Assembly (NCBI RefSeq): GCF_031583575.1
Contig: NZ_CP134146.1
Coordinates: 3,534,001 to 3,598,000 of the forward strand
DNA length: 64,000 nt
Reading direction: 5' to 3'
DNA from: Thalassotalea nanhaiensis
GTDB lineage: Bacteria; Pseudomonadota; Gammaproteobacteria; Enterobacterales; Alteromonadaceae
Shown here: positions 55,814-64,000 of the stretch, piece after piece
How positions within the stretch are numbered: the stretch's first letter is position 1
How the letters are laid out: every line of letters starts with the position of its first letter
Translations under genes and position numbers: made by a program
The notes under the pieces: generated by a model
What the model saw: the letters and a program-made list of their open reading frames with translations, nothing else
What the model was told of the DNA's origin: nothing
The model's database searches: none

Positions 55814-57574
55814 ATGGCCGGTTTGATCCCACGTACTTTTATCGATGATTTATTAGCTCGTACTGATATTGTTGATCTTGTTGATGGCAAAGTGCCTTTA
55901 AAAAAAGCCGGTAAAAATTATCAAGCATGCTGCCCTTTTCATGGTGAAAAAAGTCCATCTTTTACCGTAAGTAGAGATAAGCAGTTTTATCATTGCTTTG
56001 GCTGTGGCGCCCATGGCAATGCCATTAGTTTTATCATGGAATATGACAGGCTAGAGTTTGTCGATGCGATTGAAGAGCTCGCCAGTTATAACGGCGTAGA
56101 AGTTGAACGAGAGCAAAATACACAATCACCTGCAGAACAAAAACGTCAGCAATTAGCTCATAAACAAAAGCAGGACGATTACGAATTTTTGGGTAAAATA
56201 AGCCAGTTTTATCAAAAGAATATCAAAACCCATGCCGATTCAAAAACAGTTATCGACTACTTAAAAGGGCGTGGGCTTACCGGTGAAATTGTTAAGCAGT
56301 TTGGCATAGGTTATTGTGCCGATAGCTGGGACGATATGATGAATGTGTTTGGTAACTCAAGCCAAAACTCAAAACAGCTCGTTGATTTAGGCATGGCCAT
56401 TCAAGGTGACAAAAACCGTCCTTACGATCGTTTTCGCGGTCGTGTGATGTTTCCAATTAAAGATAAACGCGGTCGTGTTATTGGTTTTGGTGGCCGAGTG
56501 TTAGCAGATGGTACACCCAAGTATTTAAACTCTCCAGAAACTCGAATTTATCATAAAGGCCAAGAATTATATGGCCTTTATGAAGCAAGGCAGCATTGTA
56601 AAAACCTCAATCGACTTGTGGTTGTTGAAGGTTATATGGACGTCGTTGCTTTAGCTCAACATGGCATCAATTATGCGGTTGCATCGCTTGGCACATCGAC
56701 GACTGAAGAACAATTACAAACCATGTTCAGAACCGTAAAAGAAGTAATCTGTTGCTACGATGGCGACCGTGCTGGCAGAGAAGCGGCGTGGCGCGCAATG
56801 GACAATGCTCTACCACTTATACGAGATGGCATTTCATTAAAGTTTGTGTTTGTTCCCGATGGTGAAGACCCTGACACATTAGTGCGTAAAAAGGGGCAAG
56901 AAGAATTTGAAAAAATCCTTGATGAGGCCAAACCGCTATCACAGTTTCTATTTGAACACCTGCTTAGCCAAGTCAACGTTAATTCATTAGAAGGTAAAGC
57001 CGCGCTACTGGAATCTTTTCAACCCTACTTACAAAAGCTGCCAGACAGCACTTTAAAAGATTCTATTTTAAATGAATTAGCAAATAAATTTGGTACCGGC
57101 TCGGAACAGCAGCTTGCAAAACTGAATAAAAATCAATCACCTGCAAAACAACAAGCAAATAAAACAAAATCAAAAGCAACTCCTATTCGTTTAGCCATTG
57201 CATTATTGCTTGAGCATCCCCATTTAGTAGAAGTTCTACCAGACTTATCTATTTTAGATCCAATAGAGTTACCTGGTATAAATTTATTTAAAGAGCTTAT
57301 GCAGCAATGTAAAGCCAGGAAAGGCATCACCAGCAGCCAAATAATCGAAAGTTGGCGCGGTACTGAGCAAGGAAAGATATTAGCGAAGCTACTCGTATGG
57401 GAACACCATATCGATAGCAACGCTGCTGAAGATGTGTTTAGTGACATTTTAGAAAAAATAATAAACACATTTGTAGAAAATCGTACAGAATTACTGTTAC
57501 AAAAAGCCCGGTTGGGACAATTAAACTCGTTGGAAAAACAAGAACTTCAGTCATTGCTCAATGCACAGAGCTAA
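55814..57574 (+). CDS. dnaG: DNA primase
   Basis: 586 residues. The N-terminal CHCC zinc site is in CCPFHGEKSPSF and HCFGCGAHGNAISF. The RNA polymerase core with TOPRIM domain has VVVEGYMDVVALAQHG and CYDGDRAGREAAWRAM (about 260-330). The C-terminal helicase-binding domain (about 455-586) is the most variable. It makes primers for replication and binds DnaB. It is preceded by about 180 bp after the yqeY terminator, so it should have its own promoter. Confidence 0.98.
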   Translation: MAGLIPRTFIDDLLARTDIVDLVDGKVPLKKAGKNYQACCPFHGEKSPSFTVSRDKQFYHCFGCGAHGNAISFIMEYDRLEFVDAIEELASYNGVEVEREQNTQSPAEQKRQQLAHKQKQDDYEFLGKISQFYQKNIKTHADSKTVIDYLKGRGLTGEIVKQFGIGYCADSWDDMMNVFGNSSQNSKQLVDLGMAIQGDKNRPYDRFRGRVMFPIKDKRGRVIGFGGRVLADGTPKYLNSPETRIYHKGQELYGLYEARQHCKNLNRLVVVEGYMDVVALAQHGINYAVASLGTSTTEEQLQTMFRTVKEVICCYDGDRAGREAAWRAMDNALPLIRDGISLKFVFVPDGEDPDTLVRKKGQEEFEKILDEAKPLSQFLFEHLLSQVNVNSLEGKAALLESFQPYLQKLPDSTLKDSILNELANKFGTGSEQQLAKLNKNQSPAKQQANKTKSKATPIRLAIALLLEHPHLVEVLPDLSILDPIELPGINLFKELMQQCKARKGITSSQIIESWRGTEQGKILAKLLVWEHHIDSNAAEDVFSDILEKIINTFVENRTELLLQKARLGQLNSLEKQELQSLLNAQS

Positions 57575-57640
57575 ATATAGGTTTTTAAACTATTTTATAA
57601 ATAGTTTTCAATATCTAAACTGGCGTTTCTTTATTCTACT

Positions 57641-57649
57641 TGCTATAAT
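57641..57649 (+). promoter_or_regulatory. Extended -10 promoter element upstream of rpoD
   Basis: TGC-TATAAT at 57641-57649, 52 bp before the rpoD ATG, combining a perfect -10 hexamer with an extended TGn. The -35 region (TGGCGT at 57621) is poor. It would let rpoD be transcribed separately from dnaG. Confidence 0.6.
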
Positions 57650-57700
57650 TTCGTCCTTTACTGTTCGTATTTTGATAGCCAAATAGGTGGACTTTCGTCA

Positions 57701-59542
57701 ATGGTTCAAGCCCCACAATCTAGACTAAAAGAACTTATCACAAAAGGTAAGGAGCAAGGGTACTTAACTTTTGCTGAGGTGAATGATCACCTTCCTCAAG
57801 ACATAATAGATTCTGATCAAGTTGAAGATATTATTCGCATGATTAACGATATGGGTATTCAAGTGTTTGAAAACGCACCTGATGCCGATGAGTTAATGAT
57901 GGCCGAAGCCAACACTGATGAGGATGCAGCTGAAGCTGCCGCACAAGCATTAGCCACTGTAGAAAGTGAAATTGGTCGCACAACTGACCCAGTTCGCATG
58001 TATATGCGTGAAATGGGTACGGTAGAACTTCTTACTCGTAAAGGCGAAATTGTTATCGCCAAACGTATTGAAGAAGGGATCAGAGAAGTACAGCGTAGTG
58101 TTTCTGAATACCCACCTGCAATTAACTACTTGTTAGAGCAGTGGGATAATTTCGAAGCTGAAGAGTTACGTTTAACTGATATCATCATTGGTTTCTTAGA
58201 CCCAGATGCACCAGACGAGGTTGCCCCAACAGCAACTCACGTTGGTTCTGAACTATCTCAAGAAGAGCTGGATGATGAAGATAAAGATGCTTCTGATGAC
58301 GATGAAGATGAAGAAGAGGAAGATACAGGTCCAGATCCTGAACTTGCTCGTGAACACTTTACCGAATTACGTAAACGTTACGAAGCAGCAAATTCAGTAA
58401 TCGAAGCAAAAGGTCGTAACCATAAAGATTCGATCGCAGCAATTGATGAAATCTCTGAATGCTTTAAAGAATTCCGTTTAATTCCAAAATTATTTGATCG
58501 CTTAGTTAAAAGCATGCGTGATGTAATGGACCGAGTTCGTGTTCAAGAACGTTTAATTATGAAACACTGTGTTGTTGGCGCTGGTATGCCAAAAACTCAT
58601 TTCATCAAGATTTTCCCTGGTCATGAAACCGAAACCGAATGGTTAGAAGCTGAAATTGCAGCCGGTCACTCATATTCAGAAAAATTAAAAATGGTTTCCT
58701 TCGACATTGAGCGTTGTGTGTACAAGCTTACTCACCTTGAAGAAGAAACGTTTTTAAGCGTACAAAGTATTAAAGACATCAACCGTCGTATGTCAATTGG
58801 TGAAGCGAAAGCTCGCCGAGCGAAAAAAGAAATGGTTGAAGCTAACTTACGTCTTGTTATTTCAATTGCTAAAAAATACACCAACCGTGGTTTACAATTC
58901 TTAGATTTAATCCAGGAAGGTAACATCGGTTTGATGAAAGCCGTTGATAAGTTTGAATACCGCCGTGGTTATAAGTTCTCAACTTATGCAACTTGGTGGA
59001 TCAGACAAGCAATAACTCGTTCAATTGCCGACCAAGCACGTACTATACGTATTCCGGTGCATATGATTGAAACGATCAACAAGCTAAATCGTATTTCACG
59101 TCAAATGCTTCAAGAAATGGGTCGTGAGCCTACTCCTGAAGAATTAGCTGAACGTATGGTTATGCCTGAAGATAAAATTCGTAAAGTATTAAAAATTGCT
59201 AAAGAGCCTATCTCAATGGAAACACCAATTGGTGATGACGAAGATTCGCACTTAGGTGACTTTATTGAAGATGGTAGCGGTGAATTGCCAGTTGATGCGG
59301 CAACTACTGAAAACCTTAAAAATGCTACCCACGAAGTATTAGCTGGTTTAACAGCCCGTGAAGCGAAGGTTCTTAGAATGCGTTTTGGTATCGACATGAA
59401 TACTGACCACACATTAGAAGAAGTTGGTAAGCAATTTGACGTTACACGTGAACGTATTCGTCAAATCGAAGCGAAAGCTCTTCGAAAACTTCGCCACCCT
59501 TCTCGCTCTGAGCAACTTAAAAGTTTCTTAGACGGCGAGTAA
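57701..59542 (+). CDS. rpoD: Primary sigma factor RpoD (sigma-70)
   Basis: 613 residues. Region 1.1 (about 1-80), region 1.2 [18 protein letters not shown], a non-conserved insert with a very acidic run ([18 protein letters not shown], about 190-210), region 2 with [20 protein letters not shown] and [15 protein letters not shown], region 3, and region 4.2 [20 protein letters not shown]. Directs polymerase to housekeeping promoters. Followed by a terminator. Confidence 0.99.
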   Translation: MVQAPQSRLKELITKGKEQGYLTFAEVNDHLPQDIIDSDQVEDIIRMINDMGIQVFENAPDADELMMAEANTDEDAAEAAAQALATVESEIGRTTDPVRMYMREMGTVELLTRKGEIVIAKRIEEGIREVQRSVSEYPPAINYLLEQWDNFEAEELRLTDIIIGFLDPDAPDEVAPTATHVGSELSQEELDDEDKDASDDDEDEEEEDTGPDPELAREHFTELRKRYEAANSVIEAKGRNHKDSIAAIDEISECFKEFRLIPKLFDRLVKSMRDVMDRVRVQERLIMKHCVVGAGMPKTHFIKIFPGHETETEWLEAEIAAGHSYSEKLKMVSFDIERCVYKLTHLEEETFLSVQSIKDINRRMSIGEAKARRAKKEMVEANLRLVISIAKKYTNRGLQFLDLIQEGNIGLMKAVDKFEYRRGYKFSTYATWWIRQAITRSIADQARTIRIPVHMIETINKLNRISRQMLQEMGREPTPEELAERMVMPEDKIRKVLKIAKEPISMETPIGDDEDSHLGDFIEDGSGELPVDAATTENLKNATHEVLAGLTAREAKVLRMRFGIDMNTDHTLEEVGKQFDVTRERIRQIEAKALRKLRHPSRSEQLKSFLDGE

Positions 59543-59563
59543 GCTGGCAAGTAACACGAATCC

Positions 59564-59592
59564 AAAAGCCTGCAATTTGCAGGCTTTTTTTT
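59564..59592 (+). terminator. Intrinsic terminator after rpoD
   Basis: AAAAGCCTGCAA / TTGCAGGCTTTT stem with a very short loop and a run of Ts to 59592, 21 bp after the rpoD stop. A post-terminator repeat copy begins immediately after it. Confidence 0.92.
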
Positions 59593-59641
59593 ACTTCAAG
59601 GATGATGGAATGCAAATCGCCAGGGATGGCTTTAGATTTGT
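59593..59641 (+). repeat. Post-terminator repeat, copy C
   Basis: ACTTCAAGGATGATGGAATG, then CAAATCGCCAGGGATGGC and TTTAGATTTGT, starting at the end of the rpoD terminator T-run. Compare copies A, B and D. Confidence 0.8.
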
Positions 59642-59885
59642 AATTCATGGAAGAGTTATATACCGAAAAGCGATATACTGGGTACTTGCAGCTTTATTGC
59701 TTGATATGTATGTCAGCCCACCTTACTGACATATTTTCTCCATACAAATATTTACGTCCCCCTGATAAAAATCAAGTTCTTACTTTTCTTTCAGCAACCA
59801 ACTTTAACAACATTAAACTTGCGGCATCCGAAATCACTGCATATCATAAAGTCATAACACATTAATATTCCCAACAATAAAAATA
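59642..59885. other. Intergenic region, rpoD to outer-membrane protein
   Basis: No gene or RNA recognised. A 72-codon frame from 59647 lies here but has no ribosome-binding site, no family likeness and begins at the edge of the repeat, so I do not annotate it. The promoter of the next gene should be here, but no clear pair of boxes is seen. Confidence 0.4.
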
Positions 59886-60524
59886 ATGCTAATGAAAAAA
59901 TACTTACTTGCCTTACTCACCTGTGTGCTTTTTTCTTCTCACTCATTTGCTCAATCTGATTCTAACGAATATTGGGATATCACTGTTTTTGCAGGTGAAA
60001 GAACTTCTGATAACTTCGAAGATGATGAAGACTTAGAAGAAGGAGAAGAGGCTTTCGAAGTTGATTTTCTGAATGATTCAAGTGCGGGAATAATTCTTGG
60101 TTGGGAATTCGATTATAACCGTACTGGTGAATTGCTTTTCAGTCATTCATCAACTGAATTTGATGGCGATGTTGAGCTGGACGACATGGAAATAAGCATT
60201 AGTTACTTGCACATTGGTGGTACCGTAACGGTAAGTGAAGGCAAGGTACCTATTTATATTGGCGGTGGTTTAGGCGTAGCCCATCTTGAACCAGGTGATG
60301 ATACATTAGACTCTGAAACTAGACCTTCTGCTAATTTAGGTATTGGCGCAAAATTCGAGTTTGCTGATAGCTTATCTCTTAGATTAGACGCTAGAGGGTA
60401 TGCTACATTTTTCGACAGTGACGGCTTTCTTTTTTGTTCTGGTAATAAGGGCTGTGTAATAAGAACAGAAAGCAACATGTGGTTACAAGGTGAGTTCACA
60501 GTAGGCTTAACTTACCGATTCTAA
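59886..60524 (+). CDS. Outer-membrane beta-barrel protein, OmpA/OprF-like small barrel
   Basis: 212 residues: signal peptide (1-21, ending HSFAQ), then alternating strands. An acidic loop (DNFEDDEDLEEGEEAFEVDF, about 39-60) comes between the first strands. The Gly-rich strands VPIYIGGGLGVAHLEPGDD, RPSANLGIGAKFEF and LSLRLDARGYATFF fit an eight-stranded barrel ending VGLTYRF. The function is unknown. A second ATG at 59892 (two codons later) is equally possible, and neither has a clear ribosome-binding site. Confidence 0.75.
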   Translation: MLMKKYLLALLTCVLFSSHSFAQSDSNEYWDITVFAGERTSDNFEDDEDLEEGEEAFEVDFLNDSSAGIILGWEFDYNRTGELLFSHSSTEFDGDVELDDMEISISYLHIGGTVTVSEGKVPIYIGGGLGVAHLEPGDDTLDSETRPSANLGIGAKFEFADSLSLRLDARGYATFFDSDGFLFCSGNKGCVIRTESNMWLQGEFTVGLTYRF

Positions 60525-60579
60525 ACAGCATGACTTTTTCCGATTAGGAGTTAAAGCAGAATACAACTAAACTGATAGT

Positions 60580-62979
60580 ATGATGAATCTCGGAAAAATA
60601 TCCTCCATTTTATTTGCTATTGTTTTGACTATTTACAGTCAAACAACCTTTAGCCATGCAGAACATGATAAGGCTCGGTATGTAGCACCAAACGGTAATG
60701 ATTCGGGTCGTTGTGATAATGCTACCCTGCCCTGTAGAACCATAAATTACGCGGCTCAACATGCTAACAAGGGCGACCAAATACGACTTAGTAAAGGCAG
60801 TTATCACATAGAAAATGTGGATACATTGTTTTATTTATTAAGCGATTTAGTCCCCATTCGCGGCAATTATCAAGTTAATGACAACTTTAGTAACAAGCAC
60901 GCAAATAATATTACTTACCTTACCGGTGTACCTTTAGATTATGTTCAAGCACTTACCGATAAAGGTTTCACAGTTATTACCGATAAAAAATCAATTGATA
61001 ACACCGCTTCAAAAAATAAAACCTTAATTAAAGAAAAACTTGCAGCGTATAACCGTTTACAAGAAAAACAAATTAATGTTGCCTGTAGTAATGGTTATGC
61101 AGGAGATCATGCATGTAATAACTTGGATTTACTTGCCCACATTCCACTAAATCAATTTTCAACGAATCCTGCAGAAGGGAATGATATTTGGGGGCATTAC
61201 GATTTAAACAATAATAAAGAATACGCTTTAATTGGCTTAAGCAATGGTATTGGCGTTGTTGATGTAACAGTGCCAACAGCTCCTATTGTTATCACCACTA
61301 TAGCAAGTCAGGAAACAATTTGGCGCGACATAAAAGTGTATCAATATTTCGATACTGCCATTAATAAATGGCAAAGTTATGCTTATGTTACTGCCGACAA
61401 CGCTGCGGTTGGTTTGTTAATTTTAGATTTAAGCCAGTTACCTCAATCGGTTACGATAAAAGCTAGTGATAAAACAGATTTAAGCGCCCACAATGTTTAT
61501 TTAAGTAATGTCGATTACTCAACCGGTGTCACAATTACAGGTATGCGTCCCTACCTGCACATCGCGGGTTCTAATCAAAATGGTGGCGGTTTTAATACCT
61601 ATAGCCTTGAAGATCCTATCGATTTAATCAGTATTTACAAACCGGCAAACGATCGTAGTCAATATACACATGATGCTTCTTCTATGGTCATTAATGATCA
61701 ACGTAAAGACGACCAATGTGTAAACGGTAACCATCATTGTGAAGTGATGTTCGATTTTAATGAAAACAACTTTCAGTTATGGGATAAAACATTAAATAAC
61801 GCGCCTGCAAAGTTAAGTTCAACAACTTATAACAATGCTTCTTATGTGCATTCAGGTTGGTACACTGAAGATAAATTATTAATGTTGGTGCACGATGAAC
61901 TTGATGAACAAGACTATCAAATAAACACGACGTTACGATTGTTTGATATCACTGATTTAACCGCGCCAAGTTTATTATCTACATGGACCGGTGACACCCG
62001 TGCAATTGATCATAATGGCTATGTTCGTGGCAATCGCTACTATATGTCTAATTATGAGCGTGGCATTACAGTAATTGATATTACCGATCCAACTCAACCA
62101 CTTGAAGCTGGTTTTTTTGATACTTACCCTATATCAGATAATTCATCATTTCATGGTGCTTGGGGGGTGTATCCATTTCTGCCTAGCGGCAACATATTAG
62201 CCAGTGATATCAACAGTGGTTTGTATATTTTAAAAGACAACACCTTAAATGTTGAACAAGGAAGCTTAAGTTTTACTAATCAAAACTATTCGAGCTCTGA
62301 AGGACAATCCATTCAAGTTAATGTACGTCGAAACAATCAGGCGAACGATAATATAGAAGTACACTGGGAATTAGTAAGTGGCTCTGCAAGCACCGATGAT
62401 TTTACCTTGGCAAATGGCACACTGTCATGGGAGGACCAAGAAACTACAGACAAAATTATTAGCATCGACATTGCAAAGGATAATCTAGCTGAGCCAAACG
62501 AAATATTTTTCATCCGCCTGTTTGACCCTAAAAATGGTGCAACATTAAGCCAGCCAAACATTGCGACTATAACAATATCGGCAACTGATGGGGAAAACAC
62601 TCCACAAGTAAACGCAGGAACAAATCAAGATGCCCAGGCAGGTGCCAATATAAACCTAAGCGCAACAGCCAGCGACTTAGATAACAATATACTAACCTAT
62701 CAATGGCAACAGATATCAGGCACAGAAGTTACTATAAACAACAGTGACCAATTACAAGCTAGCTTTATTGCCCCACAAACAAGTGACTTATTAACTTTTT
62801 CTTTCACCGCAACAGATGCTACAGGTTTAACTGCTAGCGATTCCGTGAGTGTTAACGTAGAAATAGAAACCATTATTATAACGCCCGACTTACCAAGCTC
62901 GGGTGGCGGCAGTTACTACTACGGATTATTACTTATAGCGGCAGCATTTTGTAAACGAAAAGCAAAAATTTGCTCATAA
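60580..62979 (+). CDS. Choice-of-anchor B / LVIVD-repeat surface protein with Calx-beta, PKD-like domain and GlyGly-CTERM tail
   Basis: 799 residues: signal peptide (1-26), a short segment resembling right-handed repeat openings (ARYVAPNGNDSGRCDNATLPCRTINYAA, quoted in part: PNGNDSGRCDNATLPCRTI), then a propeller-like region (about 180-560) with GLSNGIGVVDVTVPTAPIVI and YERGITVIDITDPTQPLEAG, typical of LVIVD repeats. A Calx-beta domain (about 565-665), then an Ig/PKD-like domain VNAGTNQDAQAGANINLSA (about 670-770). The C-terminus SSGGGSYYYGLLLIAAAFCKRKAK is a GlyGly motif, a TM helix and basic residues, i.e. a GlyGly-CTERM signal processed by rhombosortase and exported by type II secretion. 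The ligand or activity is unknown. Confidence 0.85.
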   Translation: MMNLGKISSILFAIVLTIYSQTTFSHAEHDKARYVAPNGNDSGRCDNATLPCRTINYAAQHANKGDQIRLSKGSYHIENVDTLFYLLSDLVPIRGNYQVNDNFSNKHANNITYLTGVPLDYVQALTDKGFTVITDKKSIDNTASKNKTLIKEKLAAYNRLQEKQINVACSNGYAGDHACNNLDLLAHIPLNQFSTNPAEGNDIWGHYDLNNNKEYALIGLSNGIGVVDVTVPTAPIVITTIASQETIWRDIKVYQYFDTAINKWQSYAYVTADNAAVGLLILDLSQLPQSVTIKASDKTDLSAHNVYLSNVDYSTGVTITGMRPYLHIAGSNQNGGGFNTYSLEDPIDLISIYKPANDRSQYTHDASSMVINDQRKDDQCVNGNHHCEVMFDFNENNFQLWDKTLNNAPAKLSSTTYNNASYVHSGWYTEDKLLMLVHDELDEQDYQINTTLRLFDITDLTAPSLLSTWTGDTRAIDHNGYVRGNRYYMSNYERGITVIDITDPTQPLEAGFFDTYPISDNSSFHGAWGVYPFLPSGNILASDINSGLYILKDNTLNVEQGSLSFTNQNYSSSEGQSIQVNVRRNNQANDNIEVHWELVSGSASTDDFTLANGTLSWEDQETTDKIISIDIAKDNLAEPNEIFFIRLFDPKNGATLSQPNIATITISATDGENTPQVNAGTNQDAQAGANINLSATASDLDNNILTYQWQQISGTEVTINNSDQLQASFIAPQTSDLLTFSFTATDATGLTASDSVSVNVEIETIIITPDLPSSGGGSYYYGLLLIAAAFCKRKAKICS

Positions 62980-63023
62980 AAACAACAAACAAACTAAAAC
63001 TAAAACTTTTTAATCGACAAGTG

Positions 63024-63052
63024 GTGACAATAAAATAAAAAATGCTTATACT
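63024..63052 (+). promoter_or_regulatory. Promoter of the tRNA-Ile2 gene
   Basis: GTGACA (63024-63029), 17-bp spacer, TATACT (63047-63052), followed by a G+C-rich discriminator (TGCCGCCGC), as in stringently controlled stable-RNA promoters. It lies about 50 bp before the tRNA. Confidence 0.75.
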
Positions 63053-63105
63053 TGCCGCCGCTTTTGGTTATTATCATTAATAACACTCAAGCAGCACATC
63101 TAGAT

Positions 63106-63182
63106 GGCCCCTTAGCTCAGTTGGTTAGAGCATCCGACTCATAATCGGCAGGTCCCCTGTTCAAGTCAGGGAGGGGCCACCA
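63106..63182 (+). tRNA. tRNA-Ile2 (anticodon CAU)
   Basis: 77 nt with encoded CCA. Acceptor stem GGCCCCT / AGGGGCC, D-arm TAGCTCAGTTGGTTAGAGCA, anticodon stem-loop CCGACTCATAATCGG with anticodon CAT, and T-arm CCTGTTCAAGTCAGG. The GGCCCC acceptor and the CGACTCATAATCG anticodon arm match E. coli tRNA-Ile2 (ileX type), not elongator or initiator tRNA-Met. In that tRNA C34 is changed to lysidine by TilS so that it reads AUA. Confidence 0.85.
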
Positions 63183-63194
63183 TCTAGAAAAAAT

Positions 63195-63220
63195 AAAGAC
63201 GCCTTTAATCGTCTTTTTTT
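63195..63220 (+). terminator. Intrinsic terminator after tRNA-Ile2
   Basis: AAAGACG / CGTCTTT stem with an 8-base loop and a run of Ts, 13 bp after the tRNA end. Confidence 0.85.
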
Positions 63221-63271
63221 ATGTCTGAAACTTTTCCAAGAATTCAAATAATTTCACATACTACTTATTCG

Positions 63272-63727
63272 TTATTTGAAATCGTAAAGCAGATAATAGA
63301 AAGTTCCACTCATAATCGTATCTTTCCCCATGTAGACTTGCTCATAAACACTCTTTTGGAAAATGTAATCCTCAGTTAAATCACCCATTCCGTTATCCAT
63401 CTCAATTCCAATAACTTGCTCTCTCCACTCTTGAGGAGTCACCTTATCCTTAAATAACAAAACCATTAATTCTAGTTGTTTTCTCGGAGCACTTATCAGT
63501 TCATCCCAACAGTTGAAATCCATCATGTTAGCGAATACTTGCTGAGCTTGCATAAGAGTATAGTTTTGACGAGGTTCTTCATCTCCGTCAAGGAACCATT
63601 GGTCTAGGTCGAAAAACTTAGGTTTAAAACTCGTAAACGTATAGCCATTTTCTTTGTATTCATACCGAGTTTTCAGATCTTTGTGGAGATTTTTAACTTG
63701 CAGCTTAAAAAATTTGATAGGGTCCAT
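63272..63727 (-). CDS. Unrecognised 151-residue protein
   Basis: 151 residues, acidic and aromatic-rich, soluble. It begins MDPIKFFKLQVKNLHKDLKT. The middle has an AQQVFANMMDFNCWDELISAP segment resembling the short 'A-x-x-LA-x-x-x-GF-x-x-W-x-EL' motif found in several proteins of plasmids and islands. I do not recognise a family. It converges on the tRNA. The region next to a tRNA gene and the lack of housekeeping neighbours fit accessory DNA, but the window ends too soon to tell. Confidence 0.65.
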   Translation of the reverse strand: MDPIKFFKLQVKNLHKDLKTRYEYKENGYTFTSFKPKFFDLDQWFLDGDEEPRQNYTLMQAQQVFANMMDFNCWDELISAPRKQLELMVLLFKDKVTPQEWREQVIGIEMDNGMGDLTEDYIFQKSVYEQVYMGKDTIMSGTFYYLLYDFK

Positions 63728-63885
63728 AATATAATCCTAATTAGCAAATCAAGCTTATTATCTTTTATCGTGGCACTCGTACTTCTGTCGTTAGATAATA
63801 GACTTGATATAGGTTTATATTATCTGGTTGGCTGATAAAATCTTTACACGAGTGAGCAGGCTTGCCAACGAGCACACTCTTACTA

Positions 63886-63926
63886 TAACTTTTTATTAAA
63901 TTCTTTTAAAGGCCTTTAAAAAGTTA
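63886..63926. repeat. Nested palindrome near the right window edge
   Basis: Outer arms TAACTTTTTA (63886-63895) and TAAAAAGTTA (63917-63926) enclose the perfect 18-bp palindrome TTTTAAAGGCCTTTAAAA (63904-63921), which overlaps the right arm. No T-tract terminator is formed in either direction beyond the arms, and the role is unknown. The rest of 63728-64000 shows no gene. Confidence 0.45.
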
Positions 63927-64000
63927 CTTGGGTGTTGGTGAAATCGAATATGTCCTTTCGACTGTAATTTGGCTTTGTTCGTTGTAAATGGTTTAACAAT

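Noticed and set aside
59647-59865. 72-codon ORF between rpoD and the outer-membrane protein gene
   Set aside because: It starts beside a repeat, has no ribosome-binding site, no recognisable composition of a folded protein and no neighbours that need it.
63106-63182. tRNA-Met for the CAT anticodon
   Set aside because: The acceptor GGCCCCT and the CGACTCATAATCG arm match tRNA-Ile2 (lysidine type) of E. coli, not either tRNA-Met.

Overview
The window looks like a chromosomal segment of a marine gammaproteobacterium of the order Alteromonadales, most likely Colwelliaceae (Thalassotalea- or Colwellia-like). The basis is the low G+C content, the E. coli-like housekeeping gene order, the E. coli-like protein sequences (LeuA, RapA, GlnE, RpoD), a large TonB-dependent receptor, a GlyGly-CTERM surface protein and short intergenic repeats. 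The genus is an inference from style, not a database match. Layout: 1-2626 holds the start of a SulP transporter, ferrochelatase and a periplasmic glutathione peroxidase. 2680-10034 is a complete cytochrome c maturation (System I) locus split into two divergent operons, ccmFGHI leftward and ccmABCDE rightward. 10494-14137 holds a TonB-dependent receptor, a small membrane protein and an orphan OmpR-type response regulator. 14518-19666 carries leftward metabolic genes: a long acyl-CoA dehydrogenase, a membrane-anchored glutamate-synthase-like protein and a PIN-PhoH ATPase. 20049-26515 holds rapA-rluA convergent with glnE. From glnE to rpoD the window follows the E. coli backbone order glnE, ygiF, ygiM, cca, uppP, folB, plsY, tsaD, rpsU, dnaG, rpoD, with folK added beside folB and yqeY added beside rpsU. 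Blocks of other genes interrupt it. Between glnE and ygiF sits an envelope-stress-like cluster (26689-31470): lipoprotein, DUF350 membrane protein, DUF2170, PspA/IM30 homologue, DUF2491, a tandem ribbon-helix-helix-like protein and a two-TM potassium channel. Between ygiM and cca sit a surface-polysaccharide region (33829-41744) with two CDP-glycerol modules, the leuABCD operon with a readable leader peptide and attenuator, and gspAB. The right end (59886-63727) has an outer-membrane barrel, a GlyGly-CTERM LVIVD-type surface protein, a tRNA-Ile2(CAU) gene and an unrecognised ORF. The most interesting non-coding signals are: (1) three copies of a GACATA-W-TATGTC palindrome confined to the two promoter regions of the PspA-like cluster, which suggest a dedicated regulon whose regulator may be the cluster's own RHH-like protein; (2) a classical leucine attenuator; (3) a repeat family of about 40-50 bp whose copies start directly at the U-tract of intrinsic terminators in the direction of transcription; (4) a heptanucleotide tandem repeat ending at the uppP stop codon; (5) a second, hairpin-forming intergenic repeat family.
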